64,000 nt of DNA from CAYRVF01 sp964427535 (GCA_964427535.1 CAYRVF010000005.1:10668-74667), one strand, 5' to 3'; shown: positions 17,301 to 26,430, counted from the first letter of the stretch. Made by a program: numbers and translations. Notes: generated by a model from the sequence alone, not told the origin.

Positions 17301-17618
17301 GCGTGGATTGCGCGTCCGGAGGGTGCTGATGAGCCCGCTGATGAGGGCCGCCGGGTCGTCGTCGCTGGCATCGATGTGGTACCACATCACGGGCATCGAC
17401 GCGACGCGCGCCCATTGCGCGAGCAGGGTTGTCTTGCCGTAACCCGCTGGAGCGCTCACCAGGAAGACGTCTCCGGTGCTCTTGTGCTTCCCGAGGGCCT
17501 GTTCGAGGCGGGCCAGCAGTCGCGGCCGCTCAAGCAGGGCGTCCGCGGTGCGCGGCGGCTCGCACTTCCACGCTGGCAGCGGGAGCGGGCCACTGGCGGA
17601 GCGTCGCAGTCTGCTCAT
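14334..17618 (-). CDS. Giant MalT-like STAND regulator with C-terminal BTAD module
   Basis: A 1094-aa signal-transduction ATPase. The NTPase domain (about 25-330) carries Walker A SAPAGYGKTTLL, residues 55-66, and a Walker B-like LTLIITG. A long run of TPR-like helical repeats spans about 400-830. From about residue 840 an OmpR/SARP-type winged helix (LSIRLLGDAQVWF to GDARWSLTLP-like wing) leads into a bacterial transcriptional activation domain with TYLDDIYSDWALLRREELVT. MalT proteins use a C-terminal LuxR helix instead, so this is a different output on the same engine. The ATG at 17618 follows GAGGGATGAGACG. It converges on the peptide cluster and may or may not control it. Confidence 0.85.
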   Translation of the reverse strand: MSRLRRSASGPLPLPAWKCEPPRTADALLERPRLLARLEQALGKHKSTGDVFLVSAPAGYGKTTLLAQWARVASMPVMWYHIDASDDDPAALISGLISTLRTRNPRGQWDVKSLLARLREGTLTPLDARRAAEVLASDIRRHVTRPMTLIITGVAELSAKGNAYAVLEQLLARTADPLRLVLEFREVPPLRLSPLLPQRRLDGLGIDDLRLTDDEVTELLRVLEIPTDTAYRTQLDELCSGWVTGVLLATGSLWPECLSVHAGEELNREAIFGYLASEVIDRLPPALADFAMRAAVLQSMTAPLCATLLDAPDARERLVALERRTGFVTRIGRRPQEPVYRFQPLLRGALLDRLEQRGATPDHVQAMRVRAGELLEEHGDLEDAAQQYAQARAYEKLVTLVERHRRSLLSSGRGATLARWLDLLPEHVLLAHPHLTVLLAELLRQSGQVCEAYATVQQMLETRTSSAETNAVLLARALTVRADLNFIRGHYEESYRDCEQAIAHAPDSADEVHVQAELIRAAAVGFLERPEAGRRWLKNVEERCMRSGDLWALARLHYVSANLAFAQGDYTDAERSADLGFRYAEEAGDEVRAIACRLTRGACRLNMGQLDAARDDFDAARAQSEAVGHVQGRAYALANLAELEFMADNRSTSAELCGQALELALAMNEQHLRAFMESRRAYLRAIAGNAWQASADLRKVLAEYQRAPDQQRVHLLLALGFAALRSGDLNTASGSAREASGMASRLGTASDMAQAATLLAAISLSMGHDDDARAFLRTALADAEYGGPDVLRADIRHLPELRPLLADSTHPLAAALCEPDGHSRPAARQGVPDALTRERDATLSIRLLGDAQVWFNSERVLHWRIPAARELVFFLADQRGALSKDAILDAIWPEKDPQDAETAFRKARAQLKKLLGYACVEQVDGRWSLTLPAVCDTHEFERLLADGERQAQVGRLAEAAVSLRDALALWTGTYLDDIYSDWALLRREELVTRRLRALELLAEIELGSRHIESAAHVYTQLLELAPYREDAHRGLMQCYVARGELTLALQQFNLCVRVLRDEIGGTPSPKTLALCKTIRARLHASATDFVATQA

Positions 17619-17834
17619 CGTCTCATCCCTCAAACACACGTACACTGGGGAGACGGGCAGCCTGTGTGTGTGCGCGCCTCACTCCAGCGGTAGCTTGCCA
17701 GGCCAGAAAACGCGGCGTCAGCGATCGTCACGATTGTATCATGCAAGGAGAATTCTGACGAGATGCCGCTTGCAAGGGTACCATCCCTCGCACACACGAG
17801 GCAAACCGTCGTCAACTGCGTTTGCCGAGGCGAT

Positions 17835-20800
17835 TTAGACGTTGCTCGGGTCGGGCAGGCTGAGCCTAGGCTCTGGTGCGGGCAGCGCCCGTGGCGGACT
17901 AGCGGCCATTGGCGCGGCCAGAGTGCGCGCCGAGAAGACCCGGCTGAGTACCATCGTCGTGAGGGTGCTGCCGCCGATCAGCGCCCACCCAAGCGGACCA
18001 GGCACGGTCAGCCCGAAGAGCGCCCGCAGGCTGGGGATTGCGAAGGCGGCGCCGAGCAGACCTGCTGCGCCTCCGACCGCTCCGGCCACTGGCACGCTCA
18101 GGTGACCTTCGGTCCAGCCGACGTCGAGCGTCTGCGCGAGCTGGGTCGTGACGAGGCTCGATAGCACCACGGTCTGCGCCTGCGGTGCGCTTGAGGTGGC
18201 GAGCGCGAGCACGTAGGCGGCGAGCGAAGGGAGGGCGGTGAGCGAGCCGCGCCGGATGACGTCCGCACGGAGCGGGCGGTCAAGCGCGGTCGTGCCCTCG
18301 CGCGCCAGCCCGGCGAGATTGCGGTGCTCCGGCTGCTGCAGTGCCACGGCGAGACCGGGCAAAATGTCGGTGATCATGTTCACCACGAGAATCTGCCGGG
18401 CGGTCAGTGGCGCCGCCAGGCCGAAGGTGCTCGCACCGACGATGATACCCAGCTCACCGAGATTGCCGCCGAGGAGCAAGCCGACGGCCCGCCGGATATT
18501 GCTCCAGAAGCTGCGGCCCTCGACGAGCGCCTCCACCAGTGTGGAGAAGTCGTCGTCGGCCAGGACGACATCTGCGGTTTGCCGCGCGACTTCGGTGCCG
18601 CCGCGCCCCATCGCGATGCCAACATCGGCGAGACGCAGCGCGGGTGCGTCGTTGACACCGTCGCCCGTCATCGCGACGGTGTGCCCGCTGCGCTGCAGGC
18701 TCTCGATGATGCGCAGCTTGTCGATGGGCGTGGCGCGGGCAATAACCGTGACTCGCTCCAGCCGCTCGTCGAGCTCGCCGTTCTGAAGCTCAGCCAGCTC
18801 GTCGGCGGTGATGATGTCGCCGGTGCCGTTGAGCAGTCCCGCTTGCTGAGCGATAGCGCGTGCCGTAGCGGGGTGGTCGCCGGTGAGCATCACCACACGA
18901 ATGCCCGCGTCATGGCAGCGCTTCACCGCCGCGCGCACGCCTGGCCGCAGCGGATCGCTGATGCCGACGAAGCCGAGCGCGACCAGATCAGCGGGCTCAT
19001 TCAGATCGGTGTCCGAAGAACCTTCCGCGACGAGTAGCACGCGCAGTCCCCGACCCGCCAGCTCTTTCGCGCGCGTCAGCAGCCGGTCGTAGCCTTCGCC
19101 GTCGAGCGGCACGTCCCCTCCATCGATGCGTATCGTGGCGCAGCGGGGCGCGACGGACTCGGGAGCACCCTTCAGATAGACCTGGCAACCGATCCGACTG
19201 GCGTGGAAGGCGCGCATCGCGTCAAACGGCAGCTCGTCGTCGCGCGGCACACGCAGCCGCTCCTCTAGGCCGGCTTCGAGCGCGCCCTGGGTGACGGCGA
19301 CATCTGTCGCGTGCGCGCTGGCTCCTGACGCGTCAGGCGCCGGGCTGGCGAACGCCGCGGCCAGCAGGACAGCATCGAGCTCGGGTGAGAGAGGGCCGGG
19401 GAAAGCTGTCTCCGAGCGGACCGGGTCAGCCACCAGGCCGAGGGCGAGATGGCCCTGTGTAAGCGTGCCAGTCTTGTCGGTGCAGGCGACATCCACGCGG
19501 CCAAGCGCCTCGACCGCCGAGAGCCGCCGCATGATCGCGTTGCGGCTGGCGAGGCGCCGTGCGACGCCCGCTTCGCTGACCCGCGTGAGAATCGGCAGAC
19601 CCTCCGGCACTGCCGCGATGGCGACGACGGAGCCGGTCGCGAGCTCGGAGAGTAGCGAGCGGGTGCGGAAGAAGTTCGCGCCCGCGACGAGCGCTCCGCC
19701 AGCGACTGCGACGGGGATGATCTGACGCAGCGCTTTGGCAAGGCGCTCGTCGAGGGGGCTTGTGGTGGCTTCTTCGGTCGAGAGCGCGGCGGCGGTCGCC
19801 CCCATGCGGGTGCCCTGGCCGACGGCGACGACAACCGCCCGGCCGGTCCCAGTGGTGACGGAGCTTCCGTCCTGCACGATGCGGCTGGCGGGCGTGGGGC
19901 CGTCGGGCGATTTCGCGACGGGGAGCGATTCGCCTGTGAGCGCGGCCTCGTCGACTTCGAGGCTATCGGCCTCCACCACGCGCGCGTCGGCGGGGATGTG
20001 GTCGCCCGAGCTGAGCAGCAGCATGTCGCCCGGCACTAGGTCGGTGGATAGGAGTTGGACCTCGTGGCCGTTGCGGAGCACAGTTGCCGTCGCGGTGCCG
20101 AGGGTGTTGAGAGTCTCGGCCACGGCGTCGGCCCGGCGCTCCTGCCAAGCGCCTATTAGCACATTGCCCGCGATGGTCGCGCCGATGATCGCGACATCCG
20201 CCGGAGCCCCGAGCACGAGTGAGAAGGCTGCGCCCGCCCCGAGGATGACCGTCAGCGGCGAGCGGAGCTGATCGAGCACGAGTTGCGCGAGCGGACGTCG
20301 CCGGAACGCCGGAACCACGCCGCGCTGTCGTTCATTCGCCTGTGCCGTACTGAGGCCGTCAGGCGAGGTGTTGAGCGTCTGGAGTACGCTCTCGACACTG
20401 CGTTCACCCCAGCGCTCGGGCCGTGGGTCCACGATGCGCACCTGTGTGGCATGGGGGACCTGACCCCCGCGCAGCCGTAGCCATTGGTCGCCAAGCGCGG
20501 CGAGCGCCGCCACATAGACGGACCGTGAGGCGCCCAAGAGCGCGATCTCACCGGGCAGGCCGAGCGCGGCGCCCACGACATTCGAGATAGCGGAGAGCGC
20601 TACAGAGTCGCGCGTCGCGGCCTTGCGTCGGGCGCCCGCATCGAGAATGGCGGAGACAGCGTCAAGATCCGGCGCCAGCAGATCGGCGCGGGCGGGCATC
20701 TGGCTAGTGCCATCACTCAGACCAATCGCCAGGTCGCAGGCCTGAAACGCCGCTGCCGCGTGCGCGCCGTCGGAAACGTACGCGACCACGTCACCTGCCG

Positions 20801-22755
20801 CTTGGCGCTCGCGAATGGCGGTGATGGCGTCGTCGGACGGCAACAGCGCGACGCGCGCGCGCTGGGCAAGCGCCTGCGCCGACGCGGACTCGTCACCAGG
20901 CAGCAGCACGAGCTCAACGCCGCTAAGCCTGCACGTCTCGACGAGCTTCTGCGCGCCTGGCGCCAGGCGCGGCCGCAGCGCGATAATGCCCAGCGGTTCC
21001 GGCCTGTGCTCGGACTCCAGGACGAGCAGGTGCTCGCCTTTGTGGCGCATACGCAGCGAGGCAGACAGGCTGTGGGAGTCGGTTATCTGCGTCAAGCTGT
21101 AACGCTCGCCGTTGATGGTCGCGCGTGCCGTCGTACCGTCGAAGCTGCCGTCGCTGGCATCCACCCGCTCGCTCGCCCGAACGGCCAACCGGAATGCGCG
21201 TCCCCACGGCATGCCCGCCGCGCTCGCGACGCTGGAGGCGCGTGCTAGCAAGCTGGCGGCATCCGCCTGCTCTTCGCTCGGGAAGACGCCGGAGACCTCG
21301 AAGCCATCCGTCAGAACACGTGGCCCGTCGAGGATGAGGGTATCGGGGAGACGAACACCGCGGCCTGTGCGCATGCCCACCACGGTAACGCCCGCACGCA
21401 GCACACGTGCCGAGGCTCCCAGCTCCGCCGCTTCGGCGCCGATGAGGGCGGGGCGCGGGCTGACGAGCAGCAGCGCGGCAAATGTGCGGAGGTATGAGCG
21501 TGTCAGAATCGCGGTGATCGCGGCGTAGCTCAACGAGACAGGTCCTAGCGCCCGCGAGTAGCGTTCGAATAGCGTTTGGGTGACGGGCGCGGGACGTTCG
21601 CTGGGAACGAAGCCTTCGCCAGCTTCAAGTCGTGCGGCAACTGGACCGCCGAACAGGCGCGAGCCAGCTGAGACTCTGGCGCCGGGACGGATGGGCACCG
21701 GTGCGGCGCTACGCTCAAGGGCCGTTCCGGTGCCCTCCAGCACGGTCGCCTGCCGGGGGAAGCGCTCGCCGCTCTCCAGCCGGATCACCGCACCGGGATC
21801 GGCGGGCGATGTATTCGCGAGGCGTTCGACATAGCGCTTCCAGGCGGCACGGCGTGGCACGACCTCAGTCAGCAGCCGCCACGCTTCGACGCCCGTCAGC
21901 GTGAGGCCGAGCAACGACCCGGAGAACGTCAGTGTCACGATGGTGGGGATGTAGACGAGTGCGGCGGCGGCATCGCGCCCGAAGAGGCGTCTCAAGCCGT
22001 AGCGCAAGGTGGGTATGCCCTGCAGGATGCCGATGACGCCNNNNNNNNNNGACGCCCGCTGCCTGCACGGCGACTCCAGCGCCAGGCGCATCTGCGACAC
22101 CGAGCGCGCGCTGGGCTCCCACATAGGTGAGGCCCAGCGCGGCACCTACCGTGCGCGTGACGCTCTGGATCAGCGGCCGGCGATCGAGCGGGTAGGTGGC
22201 GCGGTCCTCACCAGGGAGTTCGGGCAGCTCCATTCCCGTGACCTCGGCAATGAGGTCGTCGAGGTCTGTCCTGTGCTCGGTGAACTCCACGAGGATGCGG
22301 CCCGTGAGCGGGCTGGCGGTCGCTCGCACCCCGGGGTACCGCTGGAGCCGCTCGATCACGCGCCGGGCGAGGTCGGGATCACGATTGAGGCCGGAGATCG
22401 GGATACGCGCCCGTACCGTGCCATTGGTTCGCGTGTGATGGGTGGCGCCGCGCCGCTCGCGGATCGTGTGTGCGGACGCTTCCTCTTGCGCGTCGCATTG
22501 GGCGCTCAGCTCGTCGACATCCAGCGCGGTGACTGCCGCGAGCATGCGCGCCTGGGAGGTGCGCTCTGGCGCGTAGCAGATGAGCAGATTGCCGGTCAGC
22601 GGATTGGCCCGCACCTGCGTGACACCAGCCACGACGCGTAACTGGCGCTCGATGCCGGCTCCGTTCCGTCCATCCCAGTCGGGCAGGCGAATGCGAAGCC
22701 GTCCGGGGATCGCATGCAGCACATATGGAGCCCCACTGCTTGCCGCTGCACTCAT
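17835..22755 (-). CDS. ctpI-like: CtpI-like giant P-type ATPase (gene spans a false 10-N gap)
   Basis: A membrane P-type ATPase of 1634 aa once the gap is closed, almost the length I recall for mycobacterial CtpI. It begins with two HMA-like folds without CxxC (YVLHAIPGRLRIRLPDWDG; VRARIPISGLNRDPDLARRV). A degenerate ATPase copy follows, in which the phosphorylation loop reads LILDGPRVLTDG instead of DKTGT. Then comes a complete copy: actuator ALTGESLPV, membrane motif VPEGLP, phosphorylation site CTDKTGTLT, nucleotide site YLKGAPE and hinge MTGDGVNDAPALRLAD. VPEGLP is typical of heavy-metal/Ca-type subgroups with unclear ions. The ATG at 22755 follows CAGGAAAC. Two small genes lie upstream in the same direction. 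The transported ion is unknown. Confidence 0.88.
22041..22050. other. Assembly gap that closes with a 6-bp overlap
   Basis: Ten Ns interrupt the P-ATPase gene. The left flank ends in GACGCC and the right flank begins with GACGCC. Collapsing the Ns and one copy restores the uninterrupted minus-strand reading VQAAGVIGILQG and a whole number of codons (4905 bp). The gap is therefore probably a scaffolding artefact. Confidence 0.85.
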
Positions 22756-22945
22756 CCGCGTTTCCTGTTCCACACGACGCCCGTGTGCTCGCTGGGTCCA
22801 TCTCCCGTGCAAGAGCATCTGGCCGCATGCGGCGAGGGCCGTTACTCAACGCGAGAGGCTGAAGTTGCATCTACCAGTTGCATCTACCACTGGATAGGTC
22901 TGGCTGGAATAGCCGTGCGGCAGTGCTCCCGCACTGCTGCCGCGC

Positions 22946-23173
22946 CTACGCCTGAGCAGGGGGCGGCGTCTGGCGGTGCCTCAGGGACTGCGCCTCAGCC
23001 CAGATGTCCTCAAGTTCCTCGCGGGTGCGAGCGGTCCAGCGCTGGAGTTGCTGATTGGTGAGCGCGGCGTACTGTCCGATGCGTTCTCCCAACTGATTGA
23101 CGAGCGCTTCAGCACGCTCAGTGGCGGCCGGACCAGTATCGGAATGAGGCGTCTGCTCGTGTTGCTCTGCCAT
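22946..23173 (-). CDS. Small helical protein upstream of the P-ATPase
   Basis: A 75-aa, highly charged peptide with one long amphipathic helix (ALVNQLGERIGQYAALTNQQ, then LQRWTARTREELEDIWAEA) between disordered ends. No family is recognised. The ATG at 23173 is preceded by GGGAGAG. It starts 5 bp after the stop of the DUF5132-like gene, so the two are surely cotranscribed, and the P-ATPase follows 190 bp later. Small helical partners of this kind occur near CtpI/DUF5132 loci, and it may be a membrane-peripheral accessory factor; that is inference. Confidence 0.7.
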   Translation of the reverse strand: MAEQHEQTPHSDTGPAATERAEALVNQLGERIGQYAALTNQQLQRWTARTREELEDIWAEAQSLRHRQTPPPAQA

Positions 23174-23178
23174 AACGC

Positions 23179-23529
23179 CTACTCTCCCGCTTCATTCGTT
23201 GAGGAGGTGTCGGTCTCTTCGACGGCTGTTCCCTCGACGGTGTTGTCGGAAGAGGCGCTGTGCGCGTCGGTCGCGGTCTGCCCATCGGTAGCGACCGGCA
23301 CGCGGCGGCCAGCGGAGTTGGCGGCGGAGGAGGCCGCGGTCCCGGCTTTTTGCACGCCTTCGCCCACACCCCTGGCGAGCGAGGTGACCGCGTCTCCGGC
23401 GACGAGCGCGCCGGCAACGGTGTACACGACACCCCGTCGGAGCAGCCCGCGCACACGTGGCGAGAAGAGTGCTGCCGCGACCGCGGCGCCTACCGCGACC
23501 TCAGGTTGCAGAAGATCCTCGAAGTCCAT
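23179..23529 (-). CDS. DUF5132-like small membrane protein
   Basis: A 116-aa protein. It has an acidic start (MDFEDLLQPEVAVGAAVAAA), one hydrophobic glycine/alanine-rich segment around residues 12-25 and a second around 38-52, an amphipathic stretch, and a disordered Ser/Thr/Asp-rich tail. The layout resembles DUF5132 proteins that accompany P-type ATPases and HMA-domain proteins in Chloroflexi and cyanobacteria; the match is by pattern only. I chose the ATG at 23529 because GGAAGGGA lies eight bases upstream. A GTG 18 bases earlier overlaps that site. It is first in a three-gene minus-strand unit ending with the CtpI-like pump. Confidence 0.65.
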   Translation of the reverse strand: MDFEDLLQPEVAVGAAVAAALFSPRVRGLLRRGVVYTVAGALVAGDAVTSLARGVGEGVQKAGTAASSAANSAGRRVPVATDGQTATDAHSASSDNTVEGTAVEETDTSSTNEAGE

Positions 23530-23682
23530 CGTCTCTATCCCTTCCACATAGGCTCGCGGCGTCCATACCTAAGAATTGCCGAGTGTCGAGCGAGGTGATG
23601 AAGGGAAATGGGAGCAAATGCTATGCCACGTTGGCCCGCTGGGCGCGCTGCGCGGCGATGGAACTCCGGTCCGCGCCACCGC

Positions 23683-23712
23683 TTGACACGTCTGGGGATG
23701 TCGCCCTATACT
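23683..23712 (+). promoter_or_regulatory. Strong sigma-70 promoter of the aroF attenuator
   Basis: TTGACA (23683-23688) and TATACT (23707-23712) are separated by 18 bp. Transcription should start near 23719-23722, at or just before the ATG of the leader peptide, so the leader would be translated from an almost leaderless RNA. Confidence 0.85.
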
Positions 23713-23721
23713 CTGCACATC

Positions 23722-23805
23722 ATGAAGACGCATTCGACGTTGCGAGACGACAACACGACATTTGCCACCCAGTCCTATTATTGGTGGCTCAGCCCTCCGG
23801 CTTGA
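23722..23805 (+). CDS. Attenuator leader peptide with Phe and Tyr-Tyr-Trp-Trp
   Basis: A 27-aa peptide beginning MKTHSTLRDD and ending TTFATQSYYWWLSPPA. Consecutive Tyr-Tyr-Trp-Trp codons (23776-23787), after a Phe codon at 23761, are the mark of a translational attenuator sensing aromatic amino acids. No ribosome-binding site precedes the ATG, and the promoter -10 lies only 9 bp upstream, so initiation is probably leaderless. The stop codon (23803-23805) is followed by alternative hairpins and a U-tract terminator before the DAHP synthase gene. The peptide itself needs no function; ribosome position is the signal. Confidence 0.85.
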   Translation: MKTHSTLRDDNTTFATQSYYWWLSPPA

Positions 23806-23884
23806 CGGTGGGCCAGTTGTGTTGCGACAAAACTGGTCCGTGACGGGTCGGAGGGTGAGCAGAGGTGAAAGCCTCTGCTTTTTT
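23787..23884 (+). terminator. Attenuator: alternative hairpins and intrinsic terminator before aroF
   Basis: The terminator is AGCAGAGG (23858-23865) paired with CCTCTGCT (23872-23879) around TGAAAG and followed by six Ts. A competing pairing joins GCTCAGCCCTCCG (23787-23799, directly after the Trp codons) with CGGAGGGTGAGC (23849-23860), which overlaps the 5' arm of the terminator. Between them CCAGTT (23813-23818) pairs with AACTGG (23831-23836). A ribosome reaching the stop codon would cover 23787-23799 and allow termination. Stalling upstream at Phe or Tyr codons would leave it free to form the antiterminator. The exact switching logic is inferred. Confidence 0.8.
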
Positions 23885-24050
23885 GTTGGTCTAATTCAGG
23901 GCGTTCAGGCGTAGTTCTTGTAGACAGACGGGTTCCAGCAGCGATTGTGCTGTGCGAATGGAAGGGGACGACGTGCGTAGCGTACCGTCTCCCTCGGTGG
24001 ACTCACCAGGCAGGACACGTCGCCAAGAATCTGGAAAGATGAGGGTTGGT

Positions 24051-25109
24051 ATGGTTATCGTCGTACGCGAGGATGCCTCGCCTGACGAACGTGCGGAACT
24101 GATGCGCATGGCTTCGCGCGTGGCCGGCGGCGGTGTGCCCGCGGTGCTGCGTTGCGCGCTGGGCGAGGTCATGTGCTTCGACGCCCCGGGCATCACACCC
24201 GCGCTCCGACGTGAGCTTAGCGCACTGCCCGCAGTGGAGCGCGCGCTCAACGTGCCAACCCCCTATCAACTCGCCAGCCGGGCGGTCCAGCCTGGCAAGA
24301 CGGTCGTGCGAGTGGGCGACGTGCTCATCGGCGGCTCTGAACCCGTGATAGTCGCCGGACCGTGTTCGGTAGAGAACGAGGAACAGATGCGCGAGGCGGC
24401 GACGTCCGCGCGGGCAGCCGGCGCCTCGATTCTGCGCGGTGGCGCCTTCAAGCCGCGCACCTCGCCCTACAGCTTTCAGGGGCTGGGCGTGGAAGGACTC
24501 GAGTTGCTTGCCCGTGCTGGACGCGCCGCCGGAATGCCGGTCGTGACCGAAGTCATGGAGCCGGGGATGGTCGAGGTCGTGGCCGAGCACGCCGATATGC
24601 TGCAGGTAGGCAGCCGCAACATGCAGAATTACCCGCTCCTGCGCGAGGTCGGCAAGTCGGGCCGCCCGGTGCTGCTAAAGCGTGGATTCGCCGCGACTCT
24701 CGAAGAATGGCTTCTCGCGGCAGAGTACATCCTGGCGGAAGGCAACCCGAACGTCGTTCTGTGCGAGCGCGGCATCCGCAGCTTCGATCCGCAGACGCGC
24801 AATCAGCTCGATCTGACGTGCGTGCCACTGCTCAACCGGCTGACGCATCTGCCGGTGCTCGTCGACCCGAGCCACGGTACCGGGCGGCGCGAGCTGGTGC
24901 TGCCGATGGGCGTGGCGGCGATCGCGGCGGGCGCGGATGGCCTGATCGTCGAGATGCACCCGCACCCTGACGAAGCCCTCTCGGATAGCGCGCAGACTGT
25001 CGATCCGTTTACGCTGCGCCAGCTTGTACGCCGGGCGCGGGCGGTGCGGACGGCGCTCAGCGATGTGATGGCGGAGACCGACGAGGAGGATGAGGCGCTC
25101 GTCCGGTAG
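24051..25109 (+). CDS. aroF: 3-deoxy-7-phosphoheptulonate (DAHP) synthase
   Basis: Catalyses the first step of the shikimate pathway, joining phosphoenolpyruvate and erythrose 4-phosphate. The 352-aa protein has the N-terminal regulatory fold of type I-beta enzymes (MVIVVREDASPDERAELMRM) and a KDO8P-synthase-like barrel. The barrel has VIVAGPCSVENEEQM, the substrate-binding LRGGAFKPRTSPYSFQG, LQVGSRNMQNYPLLREV, PVLLKRGFAATLEEW and the metal-site motifs CERGIRSFD, VDPSHGTGRRELV and IVEMHPHPDEALSD. I prefer the ATG at 24051 (GAGGG six bases upstream); ATG 24039 and a GTG at 23952 are possible. Expression is controlled by the attenuator just upstream. No other aromatic genes are adjacent. Confidence 0.95.
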   Translation: MVIVVREDASPDERAELMRMASRVAGGGVPAVLRCALGEVMCFDAPGITPALRRELSALPAVERALNVPTPYQLASRAVQPGKTVVRVGDVLIGGSEPVIVAGPCSVENEEQMREAATSARAAGASILRGGAFKPRTSPYSFQGLGVEGLELLARAGRAAGMPVVTEVMEPGMVEVVAEHADMLQVGSRNMQNYPLLREVGKSGRPVLLKRGFAATLEEWLLAAEYILAEGNPNVVLCERGIRSFDPQTRNQLDLTCVPLLNRLTHLPVLVDPSHGTGRRELVLPMGVAAIAAGADGLIVEMHPHPDEALSDSAQTVDPFTLRQLVRRARAVRTALSDVMAETDEEDEALVR

Positions 25110-25218
25110 TACGGGCTAGGCAACAGTTTCTAGCGAGGGTAGTATTCTTCTTGGTAGCGAACGAACACAACGGCGTGTTCGCGAGACGTGCTGGCCCTTC
25201 CAGAAGACGGGCGGTTGC

Positions 25219-26277
25219 ATGCAGACCTCTGAGCCTCCCAACTCTTCACGCGAAGGCGTGTCGCTGCGCAACGGTGAGCGTCACGCAGGCTCAGCTCCCT
25301 CGGCGCGACGCCGCCTATTGAGGCGTATCGTCGCAATTGCCCTCTCGATCGCGCTGCTCAGTGTGGTTCTGTATGGCGGGCTCTCGGCGTTTATCTCTAC
25401 GCAGCTCGTGTACGCCCCACGCTCCCCGGTTCGCTCCTCGCCCGCCGCCTATGGGCTGAGCTACCATGATGTGACGTTTCCCGCGCGAACGGATCACCTG
25501 CGTATCGCCGGATGGTTCATCCCCGGCGTGCTGCCTGGGGGCGCTCTGACGGCACGGCGAACCCTCATACTGGTACATGGCACGCGCACTAATCGCGCGG
25601 ATACAGGTGTCGGCGAGCTGCCGTTGAGTATCGCGCTGGCGAAGAGCGGTTTCGCCGTGCTGGCGTTCGACATGCGCGGCACCGGCGAGTCGGCGTCTGC
25701 CCCGCTCTCGATGGGCCAATTCGAGCAGCGCGATGTGCTTGGCGCGGTCGACTTCCTCCGATCCGGACCACTGCCGTATCCCAGTCTCGGCAGGCCGCGC
25801 GCGATCGGCGGATGGGGCGTCTCGATGGGCGGCGCGACATTGCTTCTCGCGGCGGCGCGCGAACCCGCCATCCGTGCCGTCGTCAGCGACTCCGCATATG
25901 ACGACGTGACACCCCTGCTCGACCAGCAACTTCCCAAACAGGCGCACCTGCCGCCGATCTTCACGCCGGGAGTGCTTGCCTCAGTCCATGCGCTCTACGG
26001 CATCGACCTCGCTCAGTCACGCCCACTGGGTGTGATCGGCCGCATCGCGCCCCGCCCATTGCTGCTGATTCATGGGGCAAGCGATACGCTTGTCTCGCCG
26101 TCCGATCTGTCGCGGCTCGCGGAGGCCGCCAGACGAGCGCCAGGCGCGCGGGTCAGCACGTGGCTCGTGCCCGGCGCCGACCATGCGCAGTCGTACCACG
26201 TGACTGGCCAGCAGTACGTCGACCGGCTCACCAGCTTCTTCACTTCCGCGCTCGGCACAGACGGTCCATCTTCATAA
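25219..26277 (+). CDS. Membrane-anchored alpha/beta hydrolase
   Basis: A 352-aa protein with an N-terminal membrane helix (about 36-60) after an Arg-rich stretch, followed by an alpha/beta-hydrolase domain. The oxyanion region is LILVHGTRTNRAD, the nucleophile elbow GWGVSMGG carries the Ser, the acid is in LLIHGASDTLVSPSD and the catalytic His in GADHAQSY. This build resembles the BEM46/YfhR-like hydrolases (peptidase S9-like or esterase) whose substrates are mostly unknown. The active site is probably on the outer face. The ATG at 25219 begins the basic cytoplasmic tail. It is followed by another membrane protein gene 153 bp downstream. Confidence 0.85.
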   Translation: MQTSEPPNSSREGVSLRNGERHAGSAPSARRRLLRRIVAIALSIALLSVVLYGGLSAFISTQLVYAPRSPVRSSPAAYGLSYHDVTFPARTDHLRIAGWFIPGVLPGGALTARRTLILVHGTRTNRADTGVGELPLSIALAKSGFAVLAFDMRGTGESASAPLSMGQFEQRDVLGAVDFLRSGPLPYPSLGRPRAIGGWGVSMGGATLLLAAAREPAIRAVVSDSAYDDVTPLLDQQLPKQAHLPPIFTPGVLASVHALYGIDLAQSRPLGVIGRIAPRPLLLIHGASDTLVSPSDLSRLAEAARRAPGARVSTWLVPGADHAQSYHVTGQQYVDRLTSFFTSALGTDGPSS

Positions 26278-26430
26278 GCCTCGCACGGACCCGCAATCGT
26301 CCACTCTCTCAGAGAACAGCGCGTGGCCGCGCCGTCTCACGTTCGTCTTATGATATGGAAGTCAGTCGTATAAGTGAACGCTGCATAGCATCGGCTGACG
26401 TGTATCGGCTATGGCGAGGAGCGCGGGCGG

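Noticed and set aside
22009..22641. Plus-strand frame running through the Ns
   Set aside because: It is antisense to the P-ATPase N-terminus and depends on an arbitrary 10-base gap length.
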